Assembly: GCA_000750105.3 (NCBI GenBank)
Contig: JPHH03000001.1
Span: 310,001-374,000 of the forward strand
From: Tolypocladium sp. Sup5 PDA-1
Taxonomy: Eukaryota > Ascomycota > Sordariomycetes > Hypocreales > Ophiocordycipitaceae
Reading direction: 5' to 3'
DNA length: 64,000 nucleotides
The translations under genes and the position numbers were made by a program. How positions within the stretch are numbered: position 1 is the first letter of the stretch; each line of letters begins with the position of its first letter. The notes under the pieces were generated by a model that was not told where the DNA came from, ran no database searches, and was given only the letters and a program-made list of their open reading frames with translations. This document shows positions 12,545-23,340 of this stretch, piece after piece.

Positions 12545-14182
12545 TTATCGTTTCGACATGGCCGTGTCGATGCACGCCAGGAACTATACGGTTTGTCAGC
12601 CACTGACTTGTTGGACGGTCTGATGGAGTTTCGGCTCACCTTTTCCGGCACCACGCCCTGGTTTCCGAGATACCGCGCCATGCCCTTGACAAGCTCGACC
12701 TGCTCGTCCGGGCTGAGGCTCGTGATGGCAGTCTCAATCACGGACCCCAACGTCACCTTGTACACCGCAATGAACGTGTGGTAGTACATGTAGGCAAAGA
12801 ACCCCATGATGAACTGGCAGTCCATGCGGTCCGTCATGCCGCCGTGGCCGGGAATCGAGTCGCCAAAGTCCTTGATCTTGAACGTGCGCTTCAGCCCAGA
12901 GGCGAAGAAGCCGCCAAACGGCGCAATCAGCGAGGCAAACGTCGCCAGCACCATCCCGTGGAGCTGCATGGGCGCAAACGTGAGGGAAAAGGTCGTGTTG
13001 GGTGGGAGGAAGAAGAACTGCGGCAGGTGGTACGTGCGAGGGATGAAGACGGGGTTCGGATCGCACTGCAGGCCCGTGAAGATGTTGGCGCCGAGGTCCT
13101 ACAGAAGCGGAGGCTGTCAGCAACAAGACTACGCAGCGGCAGCACAAAGGCACTTACATTGACGGGGCAGATAAAGTACTTGGAGCGGATCATGACGTTG
13201 ACGAGCAGCATGGAAAAGATGAGCGTCATGATCCAGGCGCCGACGAAGCCCTCGACCGTCTTCTTGGGCGACAGCTTGATGAGCTGGGTGCGGCCAAAGG
13301 CGATGCCGCAAATGTACGCAAAGATGTCGTTTGTGATGACGAGCGCGGCGGGGAGGAAAAACCAGATCATGCCCTCGAAGATGTTGTTCATGACGAAGTG
13401 CGCCTGCACGACGATGAGGTACAGCGCCATGTGCGTCCAGGCAAAGTTGGTGAACTGAAACTTGTAGTGGCCGGCCTTGAGCGTGGCAACAAACGAGACG
13501 AAGCCTGCACGCGATGCTCGGTTAGCTGACAGAAGGCAAGGTCAAGAGCGGCCACGGCAACGACTGACCAAAGACGTAGAGGATGAAGCTGATGAAGCGG
13601 TGGTGGGTGGCCAGCGGCAGCAGCACCTTGTCGACGAGGACAATGTGCTTGAAGTAGTAGATGACGCTCTCGCCGTAGAGAAAGTACATGGTGGTGGCGA
13701 GCCAGTACCAGTTGAGGCTCTTGGTGGAGCGGATGGAGCGGGCGCGGCTGGGGACGTTGGCGATGGCGATGACCTCCTTGAAGGAGACGATCTGGACGGT
13801 GGAGATGATGACGATGATGTAGATGTGGCCCATGAAGAGGGCGCCGAAGAAGATGGCGAGCATGCTAAACGTCCAGAAGGTGCGCGTGTAGAAGTTTGCC
13901 TTTTTCTTCTGGTACTCTTCCTCGACCGTAAGCTGCTTCTGCTCAAGACGTTAGCTCAGCCCAGTTTCCCAGCGCGCGTTTTGCGCAGCGCACAACGGAG
14001 AGGAGGAGGCATACCTCTTGCACAGGAGCCAGCTGGCCCTGCGCCTTGGTCCGCGTCCGCGTCGGGGAGCCAGAGCCGTCCTCGCTGCCGCTGAAGCTCG
14101 ACCGGCGGCCCTCGGAGCCGCTGGCCTGGCCGTTGACCACGCCGCCGTGGGGGAAGCGGACGCCTCTCCGTGACCTGCCCAT
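12545..14182 (-). CDS. CDS1: CDP-diacylglycerol synthase (phosphatidate cytidylyltransferase)
   Basis: This membrane enzyme makes CDP-diacylglycerol from phosphatidate and CTP, the precursor of phosphatidylinositol, phosphatidylserine and cardiolipin. Five exons (minus strand, 5' to 3'): 14182-14015, 13938-13569, 13504-13158, 13098-12640 and 12583-12545. All borders are GT-AG and all joins are in frame, giving 460 aa; the yeast enzyme is similar. The N-terminus is Ser/Arg-rich and cytosolic, followed by several hydrophobic segments. The family signature, KIKDFGDSIPGHGGMTDRMD, is at about residues 370-389. SPKKTVEGFVGAW precedes it. The last exon is tiny and encodes FLACIDTAMSKR; without it the open frame would run into intron sequence, so the ending is easily mis-annotated. 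The gene is divergent from the ATRIP-like gene. Confidence 0.95.
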
Positions 14183-15684
14183 GGTGGCCGTGATGCGATT
14201 GAGAAGCGCGTGTGCGCGTGTGCGTCCAAGTCGGGTCTGCGGCTACGTTTGCGCGCGCAGAGGTCGTCGCAGCAGGTAGACAGGCGACGTCGCGTAAGGC
14301 ACGGATTGCTCGGGACTTGTGGCCGGGGTTGCGGACTCGAGCAGGGGCCAAAAGGGGGGGGGTGTGCGTGCGTGCGTGCGCCCTGGAGCGGAGGATGGGG
14401 ATAGTCGGGGGTTCGTCCGCTATCGTGTGCGCCCGAGGATGACGGCCGCGTGTTGGTGTCGTGGGCAGCGGCGGCGGCAGCAGAGCTGGATGTTGAGGTT
14501 GGCGGCGACGGTGGTTGGTGGTGACGGAAGCAGGCCCAGGCCCTCTTTGGAGTCTGGTGGGAGCTGGGATGGGATTTTTCCGCAGAGCTGCCCTGGGCTG
14601 AAGGACGGGGCAGGCTTTAGTGGCTCCGTGGGCTACGTCAGAGGTGGCCACCAAAGGTAGCACCAGAACAGCAGACATCCATCTGTGTGACGGTGCAGCC
14701 ACAGCGCTGAGCTTATTTAATTAGAATTTCAACAATTGCTGAACTCATAAAAAAATACTCGTAACCTCCACCATGGTATCTGTATCTGTGCTTGTCTCGT
14801 TGCGGGAAAACGAGGGCCTGTGCAGGTCAAAGACAGTAATGTAAGCTGCGGTGCTCTGTGGGCCACGATACGGGTTAGGGGAATTGCTGCGCTTCCACGT
14901 TTCCGCTCCCAGACGCGAGCTCGGGATGGCAGCTCGGGACGAATCATGGATGCAAAAGCGGCGCCTCCACTTATGCTTGTCTATTGCTGATCAGCGGCCT
15001 GCTTTTACGAATACTTGCATACGGGGCAACTGTAACAACTGGTCCGATGCCGGGGTCTGCCGGGGCGAGAGAGGCTCTCAGCGGTATCTGTATGTACAGT
15101 GATCGCAGTCATGTCCAGTTCTCATTGTGAATTGCCCTATCTTTGTTTAATACTCGTCAAGAGAGCCCATCCCATTCGCAACAGCGCGGCAGCACCAACA
15201 CTACCAAGACTACCTGGCGTGCGGTGATCATGATGGCACTCCATCCTTGCCGAGGGCCATGCACGCTGCCCAAACCAAGTTTCTGCCGGATCATCACGCA
15301 CCAATATGCACGCCGAGCACCGTGATCTGGCTATGAAGCCAATTGGCGCGTTTAAAGACGGTGAGATGCGGTGGTGCGAAACAGCATGGCCAACGTCGTC
15401 TGTCACATGTTGCATGTTGCACCTGTGTCGATTTACCTCGCTCAACTCGACGCCAAGAGGACGCACGCCAAGCCACCGCCCACCAGCCACACACCGCTTC
15501 AGCCACACACTAGGGTAACGGTGCCTTGGGTGCTTTAACCAAAAACGTGACCTCGCGACGCGTCCGACGACGAGAGCTTCCATCGCCTTGCCCCAGGCAC
15601 GTGGTGGAGCAGCAGCACGATCCTCCCACCAAACCTCCATGGAAGACGCAATTCCAATGTCTCCGCTGCATTGGATCATGAGAA
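14183..15684. other. Divergent promoter region, CDS1 / ATRIP-like
   Basis: A 1.5-kb region between two outward-facing genes. It has a G-run followed by a gtgc repeat near 14350-14380, and a CACGTG palindrome near 15600, about 85 bases before the ATRIP-like start. No gene was seen. Confidence 0.55.
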
Positions 15685-18156
15685 ATGGACCTTGACGAGT
15701 TCTCGGACGATGGCTTCGACGACTTGACCGACAACGCCCTCCAGGAACTCGAACGAAATGCAATCCAGCTCACCCAGGCGCACGCTGCCAGGCCGAGTCA
15801 GCCCAAGCTTGTGTCCCAGGATGCGCAGCACCACTACTCCGACTATGGCTGGGAGGAAGAGGACGATGACCTGGACACCACCGAGGTGACCAATGATGTC
15901 GGCGTTCCCATTGGGCGGCCCGTCATCGACAACACCCTACAGCAGCGACAACGACATCAGCCGCACCAGCAGCAGCAGCAGCAACGCCAGGCAGGCTCGC
16001 AAGCGCCGCGACGATCCGTCCCTCCAGTCCCTAACCCGAGATGGAATCCTACCATCGATCCCGCCAACCGGCCCGGCGCGGCAATGGCGGCTCGAGCCAA
16101 CCAACCCTTCCCCGGATCCCAAAGGTTCCAGGCCCAGGCCCAGGGCCTCATGAACCCTCCTCAGCCGAGTCAATTTGCTCGGCCACCGCTCCTCCCGAAC
16201 CGGTTCGCTGCGGCGTCGCAGGCGTCGCAGGCCCAACCGGGCGACATTGTCTCGGCGCTGCAGCAGCGTGTGAGGGCACTGGAGGCCGAGCTCAATGCCG
16301 CCCGCGGCGAGGCATCCATCATCCGAGCCAACTCTACCAAGACGCAGCAAGAATACGATGCCCAGATCGCACGCCTCAAGAAGCTCAGCGCCGAGCAGAT
16401 GGAAAAGCAAGAGCGCATCGTCGAGGCTGCCGTCGCGGCCGAGAAGAGCGCCAACACGGAACTGCAGTTTCTGCAGCGGGACATGCGGGAGGTTAGTGAC
16501 CGAGCCCGCAGGAAGGATACCGCTGGCGGAACAGGCGCGGGATTTGCCACGCCCAAGAAGGCGGCCAAGACGTGGGGATTGGCTGATGGCTTCGACGAGA
16601 TGGACATGGCCGCGAGCCCGAGCAAAGGTCAAGGACGGGGCAAGAGCTCTGGGTCAGTGGCCGCCAACGTCGGGGAGAGGACGCCGAGCAAAGGGAAGAG
16701 GAAACGGCCGGTAGTCGACAGCCCCATAGCGGCACTAGAGATACACACCGAAGATGTCGTCATGGGTGGTGACGAGAAGCCCGCCACGCAGGCAACCCAG
16801 CCTTGGGTTGTAGTGGCGGCTCCTACGGCCCCCTTTGAGGTGAGACTTGACGGAAACGGCTACATCCGCAAGAGTTCTGCGTCTGACGTTCTTTAGTTTC
16901 TCCAGCTGGTTCTTGACCATGGTGCCTTTCACCAGCAGCCGCCGACCTTTGACACCTTGGCGCGGTTCGCCTTCCCCTCTGACCCGACAGCCACGTCCTT
17001 TGCGTCCATGATCTTTGAGAAGCTGCCGCTGATGGGAAACCCTCATCGACCGATGCAGCTGCTCGTCGATTTCGCGGAACACATCATCTCGCTGTGGACC
17101 AGATGCGTCGAGGAGCAGTTTTGGGAACCCGTCAAGTATCTCGTCTCGCTCATCTCCTTCACCTTTGACCTCCACACCATCTCGGTGGCGCCGCTCGTCA
17201 TCGCCAATCTCGCCCCCATCGCCCAGGCGACAATCGTTACCCTTGCCGAGGGCCGACGCCGTGCCCCCGACGACAACCTGTCCAACGGCGACATGTACAG
17301 CTTCCTGGAGGAACACATTGACACTACGCAGATACTCTCACTGCTGTACACCTCGGCCATGGCCTGTGCCACGACGCACAGCGAGACGGAGAGCGGCTTC
17401 GAGTACACCGCCAGTGGGTTCTGGAAGCTCATGTCGCTAGATTTGGTGCTTCTGCTCCTGACGCCGAGACAGAGGCTGAGTGACATAGTTGGCATGCTTG
17501 ACCTGTTGGCCTCGTCGTCGCTGCCTGGGTCGATTGGACCCGTCAGCGAGGAGGTTGAACCAGCAGCCATCGCGCGAGCCATCATTGAACGAGTATCGGC
17601 CAAGCTCACCGAGCACCACTCGCGTTCTGCCACGACGGCACAGCAGAGGAGACGAGTGCGTCTGGCGGCCCTGCGGACGCTCATTGCGTTTGCCAGATGC
17701 CCATTCGGCGCCTTGCAGCTCGCGTCGCACGACAACGCTCTACCCCGACTGGTCACATGCCTGAGCGCCTCCATCGACGACTTGTACGACCAGCCTGTTC
17801 CCTCCATGGTTCTAACCCCGCCGCCCGACGCTCTCACCTCGTCCTCGCTGAGGCTCCCCGAGTCGACGGCGTCCGCGGACTTGTACCGCATCATCTCCCA
17901 GAGCGTCCTCCTCGTCCACACGCTGGTCACCGACCCCGGCACGTCCAACGTGGCCGACATCAGCCAGAAGCTGTCCATGGCGCACGGGGGTAGCCAGCGG
18001 TATCTGCTCGCGCTGGGGAGACTGACGTTTGCGGAGGAGGATCTGGTCATTGAGGCGGGCATTGACGGGGAGGTGGTGGAAGCGGCGCACGAGCTGCTGG
18101 AGATGGCGGTGACGCCGGACGAGGGACAGGCCGTGAGCGAAGCTTTCGGGGCGTGA
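15685..18156 (+). CDS. DNA-damage checkpoint protein of the ATRIP/Lcd1(Ddc2)/Rad26/UvsD family
   Basis: ATRIP-type proteins bind RPA-coated single-stranded DNA and recruit the ATR/Mec1 kinase. Two exons, 15685-16839 and 16897-18156, are joined in phase 0 (APFE-FLQLV) across a 57-nt intron with a gtgaga donor and ctttag acceptor, giving 804 aa. The extreme N-terminus is acidic with phenylalanines (DEFSDDGFDDL), like the RPA-interacting element of ATRIP. A Q/P-rich disordered part follows. Residues about 185-280 form a long coiled coil (LQQRVRALEAELN through KSANTELQFLQRDM), used for oligomerisation in this family. The second exon is helical and repeat-like. The order acidic tip, coiled coil, helical C-terminus fits the family. 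Sequence divergence in this family is high, so the name rests on architecture. The related MRC1 gene is in the same window. Confidence 0.82.
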
Positions 18157-18422
18157 AATACTTGACGACCAACATTTGGTAACGACGGGGCTGTGGAAAA
18201 CGGAGTTTACGGCACAGGGATGGCGGGTGCTCGCATTTGGGTGATATTTGGCGTTGTGTGATATGGGGACCTGCGTGCAGGTACACCTGGCCGGGATCAC
18301 ATAGGAGTATGGAACATGTGTGTGTATTCTCATATTTGCAGATACGTTGCCCCATTCATGTACATCAGAGGGCACCAACGTATCTTGAATCAAGCGCGTT
18401 AACACATCACGCCTCGCTCCCC

Positions 18423-18682
18423 TCATTCGCCGTAGCTGACGTGCACATGGTCCCTGTTACGAATTAGCCAAAATCCCCTTTCTTTCAGGAAAGGCCGCCG
18501 TACCAGTGGTTCTGCGTCAGGTCGCCGCGGTCTTCCATGGGCCGCCACTTGTCCCAAGGGGCCTCGGCCTCGTCGACTGAGGGGTTCCAGATCTTCTGGC
18601 CGTAGATGACGTACTTGAGGTCGAGGGCGGCGCAGTTCTTCATGGCCCATTCGGCGATTTCTAGGCCGGAGAGGGTGGCGAC
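18423..18682 (-). pseudogene. Remnant of a VldE/ARB-07466-type secreted protein (C-terminal half-domain only)
   Basis: Two exons can be joined: 18682-18504 and 18453-18423. The 50-nt intron between them (GTACGG donor, AACAG acceptor) restores NHWDHVHVSYGE followed by a stop, and that ending is the signature of the ARB-07466-like C-terminal domain. Upstream residues (SGLEIAEWAMKN, KYVIYGQKIWNP, WRPMEDRGDLTQ) also fit the second half of that domain. The first half, normally with cysteines and a GxATD-type stretch, is absent upstream. A signal-peptide-like frame starting at 18781 (MHLLSLLSLSLSA) cannot be spliced on in frame with a normal-length intron. I read this as a 5'-truncated gene. The function of the family in fungi is unknown to me. 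A further 5' exon with unusual splicing is possible. Confidence 0.6.
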
Positions 18683-19566
18683 CTGGCATAGCAAGTCATG
18701 TTAGCGTGAAACTGTGTGTGCTCTTGATAGCAGAGTAAACTGGGCAGAGAGTGAGAGTGAGAGGAGGGAGAGGAGGTGCATGTTTCCGGGTGCGGTTGGG
18801 GCTTTTACGATATTTGTAGGGATAGGGAGAGGCGAGTTATATATACCCCGAGATCGACATGGACCCTGCTGCTAATCACTCCAGGTTATCCCCTGACAGG
18901 ATCCTCCTGGCCAGTTGGCGGAACCCAAAGTCTATTTGAGAAACCCGCATACGTGCAGATGGAGAGCATTCCTGGTCAGCATCCAGCCGCCAACGGCCGA
19001 TCGCTTCCCGGACCGCCCCCACCTAGAATCAAGCTTAAACCCGGCCCCCTGTCCGTGAAGTTGTTTGTTCGTCCGGCAGTGAGCAAGGCGACGCAACGTC
19101 TCCCATTTTCGACACCGAATGGATCGATACTACATGAGGGCCCGGTTCAGCTCGCCCCGCTGTTCAAGTGTCTGCCCGGGCTTACAAGACATGGCCTTGG
19201 AACCCGATGCGCCTACATAATGCTTACTAGACAATAAGAATAAGGATGAACGCAGGAAATCCAAACTACAATTGTATTGTTATACACACGTCGACTTCCA
19301 CGCAAGCACTCCTATACTGCCACCATCATTCCCCTCGTTCCGCTGAAACTAACCGACAAAATGGACGAATGTACCAGACGCCTCCGCCGCCGGACATGGA
19401 CCCGGATCCACCGCCAGAGGCACCGGCTCCGTCTTTCCGTCTCGATTGGTGTCGACGCTGCCGTCTGGCTTGACAGTGATGCCAAGCTTTCCACCGCCGT
19501 TCGTGTCGATCTGTTTCTCAGTCTTGGCTATGATATCGCCATCGCCATCCTTCTCCATGACACATG
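18683..19566. other. Intergenic between two secreted-type loci
   Basis: No gene is seen apart from the isolated signal-peptide-like start at 18781 (-). A 69-codon Asp/Gly-rich frame at 19349-19558 (-) begins just after the stop codon of the secreted protein gene and is not accepted as a gene. Confidence 0.5.
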
Positions 19567-19926
19567 CTAATGGCAGTAGTCACTCGAATCCCAACCCGCA
19601 TCCACGCAACCCTTTGTACAGACTTGTTTAAACCGAATATCCCCTTCAGGGGCTGAAAGGCAAGAGAATAGGGTGTTCTCGACTTTGTAATCCGTGACTG
19701 GCGCATTGGCTTCCATAAGGGTGGTGAAAATTATATCATAGTAATTTCCTACTCTGTTATTAGATGGGGGATAAACACAGAGGTTTCACAGCGCTTGGAG
19801 TTTTATATTACCCTTCTTTAGGAGGCTGGTACCACAATAGAGGTAGTCGCTTCGGCAGTTATCCGCAGTAGCGAGGGGAAGAACAGCAGCTACAATAGCC
19901 AGAGGGATATATGCGAAGTTAACCAT
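19567..19926 (-). CDS. Small secreted cysteine-rich protein (effector-like)
   Basis: Two short exons, 19926-19812 and 19748-19567, are joined in phase 1 across a 63-nt intron (GTAATA donor, CTAATAAC branch, GTAG acceptor). The product is 98 aa. Residues 1-21 form a clear signal peptide (start MVNFAYIPL, hydrophobic core, small residues before DNC). The mature part has six cysteines in the order NC, YC, SC, VC, GC, YC, with the blocks LLKKGNYYD, ANAPVTD and TLFSC. These match a small secreted protein family I know from many Sordariomycetes, where the function is unknown but effector roles are often proposed. The start has a good context. Codon use is clearly more AT-rich than in neighbouring genes, and the flanks are AT-rich. 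A TATA-like element (tattatatac, 20011-20020) lies about 85 bases upstream. The exons are too short to be noticed by simple ORF scanning. Confidence 0.85.
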
Positions 19927-20541
19927 GGTGAATGTTTTAGATTGGGTAAAATGTATAACACAGATAGTTTAGATGGTTGAGATAGGGTAAGGGCGAGGGA
20001 AGAGTACGTTTATTATATACGTACAAAGGACTTCGTACCTTGCGTTATTTAAGACCGCCATATGTTACGGACTATACGTAGATGCATTTGATTCCAGGCA
20101 GCCAACTTCATCCATAAATAGAGTACGGCACGGACCCGAATACAGAGGCTTGCGTTATTTTCTTACCTTGCCCTAGCTGCTACTTGATCCAACAGTCCAA
20201 CAGCCCACATGCCCTTTGGGGCCAACAATTGTATTCGGCTTGTCATCGCCATTCGTGTGCATACTCGCTCCCGGCCGGACCAGGCCCTTGTCCCCAGTTT
20301 GGCACCAACCTACGTATCACAACTCTTGGCCACATGCGGGCAACAGTTTGTCTGGCACGTATGACAGAAACCCGTCCCAGCCCCTTACTCGAAAGGACAC
20401 GGTGCAAACACGTCAAGCGGTGAGAATTCAGAGAGGAGGGCTTCAAGATAATCTCAGCACCCAGAGTCCCAGAACCGTGTCCTCCAACGCCACGCTGATA
20501 AAAAAAAATACATCGAGTCCTCCCTCCGTCTGGCGTCGTCC
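19927..20541. other. AT-richer intergenic region
   Basis: The promoter side of the secreted protein gene, AT-rich to about 20150, followed by the 3' end of the SDR-type gene. No gene was seen. Confidence 0.55.
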
Positions 20542-21300
20542 CTAAAGGCCCATGATCCTCCTGAATCCCACATTCTCCACCACCCAGGACGGCCCCAGCT
20601 TAAAAGCCCCCCGGCCCTCGAGCTTCCCGTCCACCCTCCCCATGGCCATCTGCGTCAAAAAGTTGCCCAGCACCTCCGTCGGCGAGTGCATCCCCTTGAA
20701 GCCCGCCCGAATCACCGGCCCCATCGCCACGACGCCCATGTTGTACAGCATGCCCGGGTCGGGAATGTACGGCTTGATGGCGGCGTGGCTCGACGGGTCC
20801 ACAAACGCCGGCCGCACCGAGTCCGCCCGCAGCGTCGGCAGCTCCGCCGTCAGGTCCGCGAGCGCCTGCTCCGTCTCGCCCTTTGTGCGGGCGAAGATGG
20901 CGGAGAAGCGGCCCGGCGTCTGCGTGGCGCCCTCGCCGGAGACGTAGACGAAGCGGAAGGGCTGTGCCTCGGATGGGGACAGCGCGGCGAAGGACTTGGC
21001 CGCGGCGAGGGTGTAGTCCTTTGTGATTTTGACGTATTCCTCCTTGCCGACCTTTGTCTGGCTGATGCCCAGCGCCCAGACGCAGCCGTCGGCGCCTTTC
21101 AGCTGGTCCAGCACCTTGGAGTCGTAGGTCTCAAAGTCCTTGTGGAGAATGACGTTGATGCGCGGGTCCTTGCGGTCCTCGACCATCTGGACGGGCTTCC
21201 GGCTGAGGATGGAGATTTTTGTAATGTCCTTGGCCCTGATCATGGCGTCCAGGACGGACGACCCGACGAGGCCGGTGGCGCCAGTGAGGATGAGGTGCAT
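20542..21300 (-). CDS. NAD(P)-binding Rossmann (SDR/HTATIP2-like) protein
   Basis: A single exon of 252 aa. The N-terminus has the dinucleotide-binding signature LTGATGLVGSSV (residues about 4-15), followed by a basic residue after strand 2 (SILSRKP), which suggests NADP. FRFVYVSGEGA and a RTKGETEQAL stretch occupy the place of the SDR active site; a classical YxxxK is not obvious. The size and sequence resemble fungal proteins related to Fmp52/HTATIP2 and uncharacterised nucleoside-diphosphate-sugar-epimerase-like proteins. The substrate cannot be inferred. A diverged relative with the same opening signature lies at 48713-49486. Confidence 0.8.
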   Translation of the reverse strand: MHLILTGATGLVGSSVLDAMIRAKDITKISILSRKPVQMVEDRKDPRINVILHKDFETYDSKVLDQLKGADGCVWALGISQTKVGKEEYVKITKDYTLAAAKSFAALSPSEAQPFRFVYVSGEGATQTPGRFSAIFARTKGETEQALADLTAELPTLRADSVRPAFVDPSSHAAIKPYIPDPGMLYNMGVVAMGPVIRAGFKGMHSPTEVLGNFLTQMAMGRVDGKLEGRGAFKLGPSWVVENVGFRRIMGL

Positions 21301-22271
21301 TTTTTCGAGGGCTGTGGTTGTTGACGTGAAGGTGTCGAGCTGAAGAGGTGGGGCCGGCCGAGTTTAAATATCTGGGGTCCGGATTCGGCAACGGTTGTCT
21401 TGGAGGCCGATCCAAGATAGTTCAACTTCAGTTGATGGCTCAGTAGCTACGTGAAAGAGACATGAGGCATGGCCTGGCGAGACGCCGCAATTTGTAGATG
21501 TCGGCCGTGTCGTTGACAAGAATCGCGGCGCCGCGTGTAGCTGCGGCAGGGGCCGGAATTAATGCTATTGCCGCCGTCCGGCATGTCCGCTCCGTGTGGG
21601 GACCGACAACCCCACAGCTCCGCCAGCCACGCGCGTCTTCAGCTGGCGCGATATACATACGAGTAAGCGGGCAGCACGGGACACCATGCCGAAAGTGGAT
21701 GTATCACCGGCTCCATTCTACCGGCGATGACCGACGAGGGCAATTACAATGAGAATTGATTATACATGATGCCTTGCGGTTGCTTTGAAGTGTAGCTTTG
21801 GGCGTCATTGGTTGGTCAAGTGCGGTTTCGGGTCTAAAACAACACCATCCCTTGTACGCAATCTCACTCCAAGATACTTGACGCTCGAAAATCAACCAAG
21901 CATCCCATGGAACCAATAATTCACCATCGGAGGCCGTAATAGTGCATGTTGGTTGCCCTCTACCCTATACCGAGAATGAGCAAGATGGTTCATCGTCCAC
22001 CAACACTGCTCTTCTATACAACTTCGAGCGTATCTTTACATTCCAATCCTCAAGAAGCAAGACACCAACACCACCCCGGCATGAAATGGAAAGCAAATTC
22101 CCGCAGCGCCCCCGACCCCATGAACCGACGGGAGCCTTTGTCTCCTCTCAACTTTTCAGGTCAGAGGCAGCACCTGGTGAGCCTCCGGCTCGACATCGTA
22201 GCCTGATAGACTCGGATACCTGAAGCTCGGTAGTTGAGATGCGAGAACATCAGCAGCCAAACGGCCCTACC
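21301..22271. other. Intergenic
   Basis: Promoter of the SDR-type gene and 3' end of the GPI-anchor candidate. A frame starting near 21942 (+) is short and has no recognisable features. No gene was seen. Confidence 0.55.
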
Positions 22272-23340
22272 TCACAGCAACATCGCCACGCCCATCACAA
22301 GGCACACAGCCCCAGCCACAGCCCCCAAGCTCCCCATCCGCGGGGCCTCGTTCGCAACACCCGCCTTCTGGCCCCAGACCGGCACCGACGGCGCGCTCGC
22401 CACGACGTTGATGTTGTCGGCCTCGCTGTCCTTGTCGGGTGTGTACTCCAGAGAGGAGAAGTTGCACGTCGCCATGATGACGTGCATATCTATACGCACT
22501 GCGTCAGCCAGCCGCACAGCACGAAAGGGTCCCACGGCCTGGGTATGTCACGTTGGACTCACCGTTCTGCACGTCATCGGCCTGCATGATGCAGCTCGCA
22601 CACAGGCCCGCGACCTGGGCGACGTCGAAGCTGCGGTTCAGGCACACGCACTTTTCCTCAGCGTCCATGGCCGCTGGTATTGCCGGTCCGCCCATGTTTT
22701 GCTCCATCTGGCTGCCTCCGCTGGTGGAGAGAAGCCTCGAGCTACTACTCGATGCGGCTGGAGGGATCGTCGTCGTCGTTCTTGGTGGGCCATTGGCGCC
22801 GAGGACAATGCCGGTTGTTGTCACAGGTCGGGGTGCTAGTTGTGAGGAGGATACGTGCGGCGGCTGAAGGAGAGGGGGTGTCGTCGAGGGAGGCGGCGTG
22901 ACGATGACGGGCGTGACGCGTGAGGGAATCGTCGCCGTCGTGCCGGCTTCCTGGATAGCGAGCTGGGATGATGTTGATGATGATGATGATGAAGCGGAAG
23001 AGGAAGAAGCGATCGTCGGCACGGCACTCGCCGTCAGCTCATACGGAAACGACGTCGGCGCCGGCACAAGCGTCACAAGCTCCCTCCTCTCAAGGCGATC
23101 ATCATCGCGCACCGTCCCCTCGCCCGGCGCCAACCCGTTGCCGCCCCCGTACCGGCCCGGCTCGTCCAGGCGCCGGCGCTTCGCGAGCTTGCCGCGCGGG
23201 CTGCACAGCGCCGTCAGCTCGACGATGGGCCCGCAGATGGTCGCGCACTGGATGGGGATGTCCGCCGGCGGCAGCGCCTCGCCCGTTGCCAGGGCCGCGA
23301 GGCCGGAGAAGACGACGAGGCCGGCGTGGGCCGACTTCAT
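22272..23340 (-). CDS. Secreted Ser/Thr-rich protein, probable GPI-anchored cell-wall protein
   Basis: Two exons, 23340-22563 and 22489-22272, are joined in phase 1 (73-nt intron, GTGAGT donor, GTATAG acceptor), giving 331 aa. The start MKSAHAGLVVFSGLAALATG is a signal peptide. A short cysteine pattern follows (IQCATICGPIVELTALC). A long Ser/Thr/Pro-rich region then occupies about residues 90-220. A second cysteine group is CVCLNRSFDVAQVAGLCASCI. The C-terminus ends in a hydrophobic stretch (GAVAGAVCLVMGVAMLL) without charged residues after it, as in GPI-anchor signals. The paired cysteine groups resemble those of fungal surface proteins, but I cannot assign a CFEM domain. Expected location is the plasma membrane or cell wall. 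Confidence 0.75.

Noticed and set aside
16897..18156. Second ATRIP-like exon as a separate gene starting at an internal ATG
   Set aside because: A phase-0 intron with good borders joins it to the upstream exon, and residues before the internal ATG continue without a break.
19349..19558. Asp/Gly-rich 69-codon minus frame with EF-hand-like DGDGD
   Set aside because: It starts nine bases after the stop of the secreted protein gene, inside its likely 3' end; no proper EF-hand spacing.
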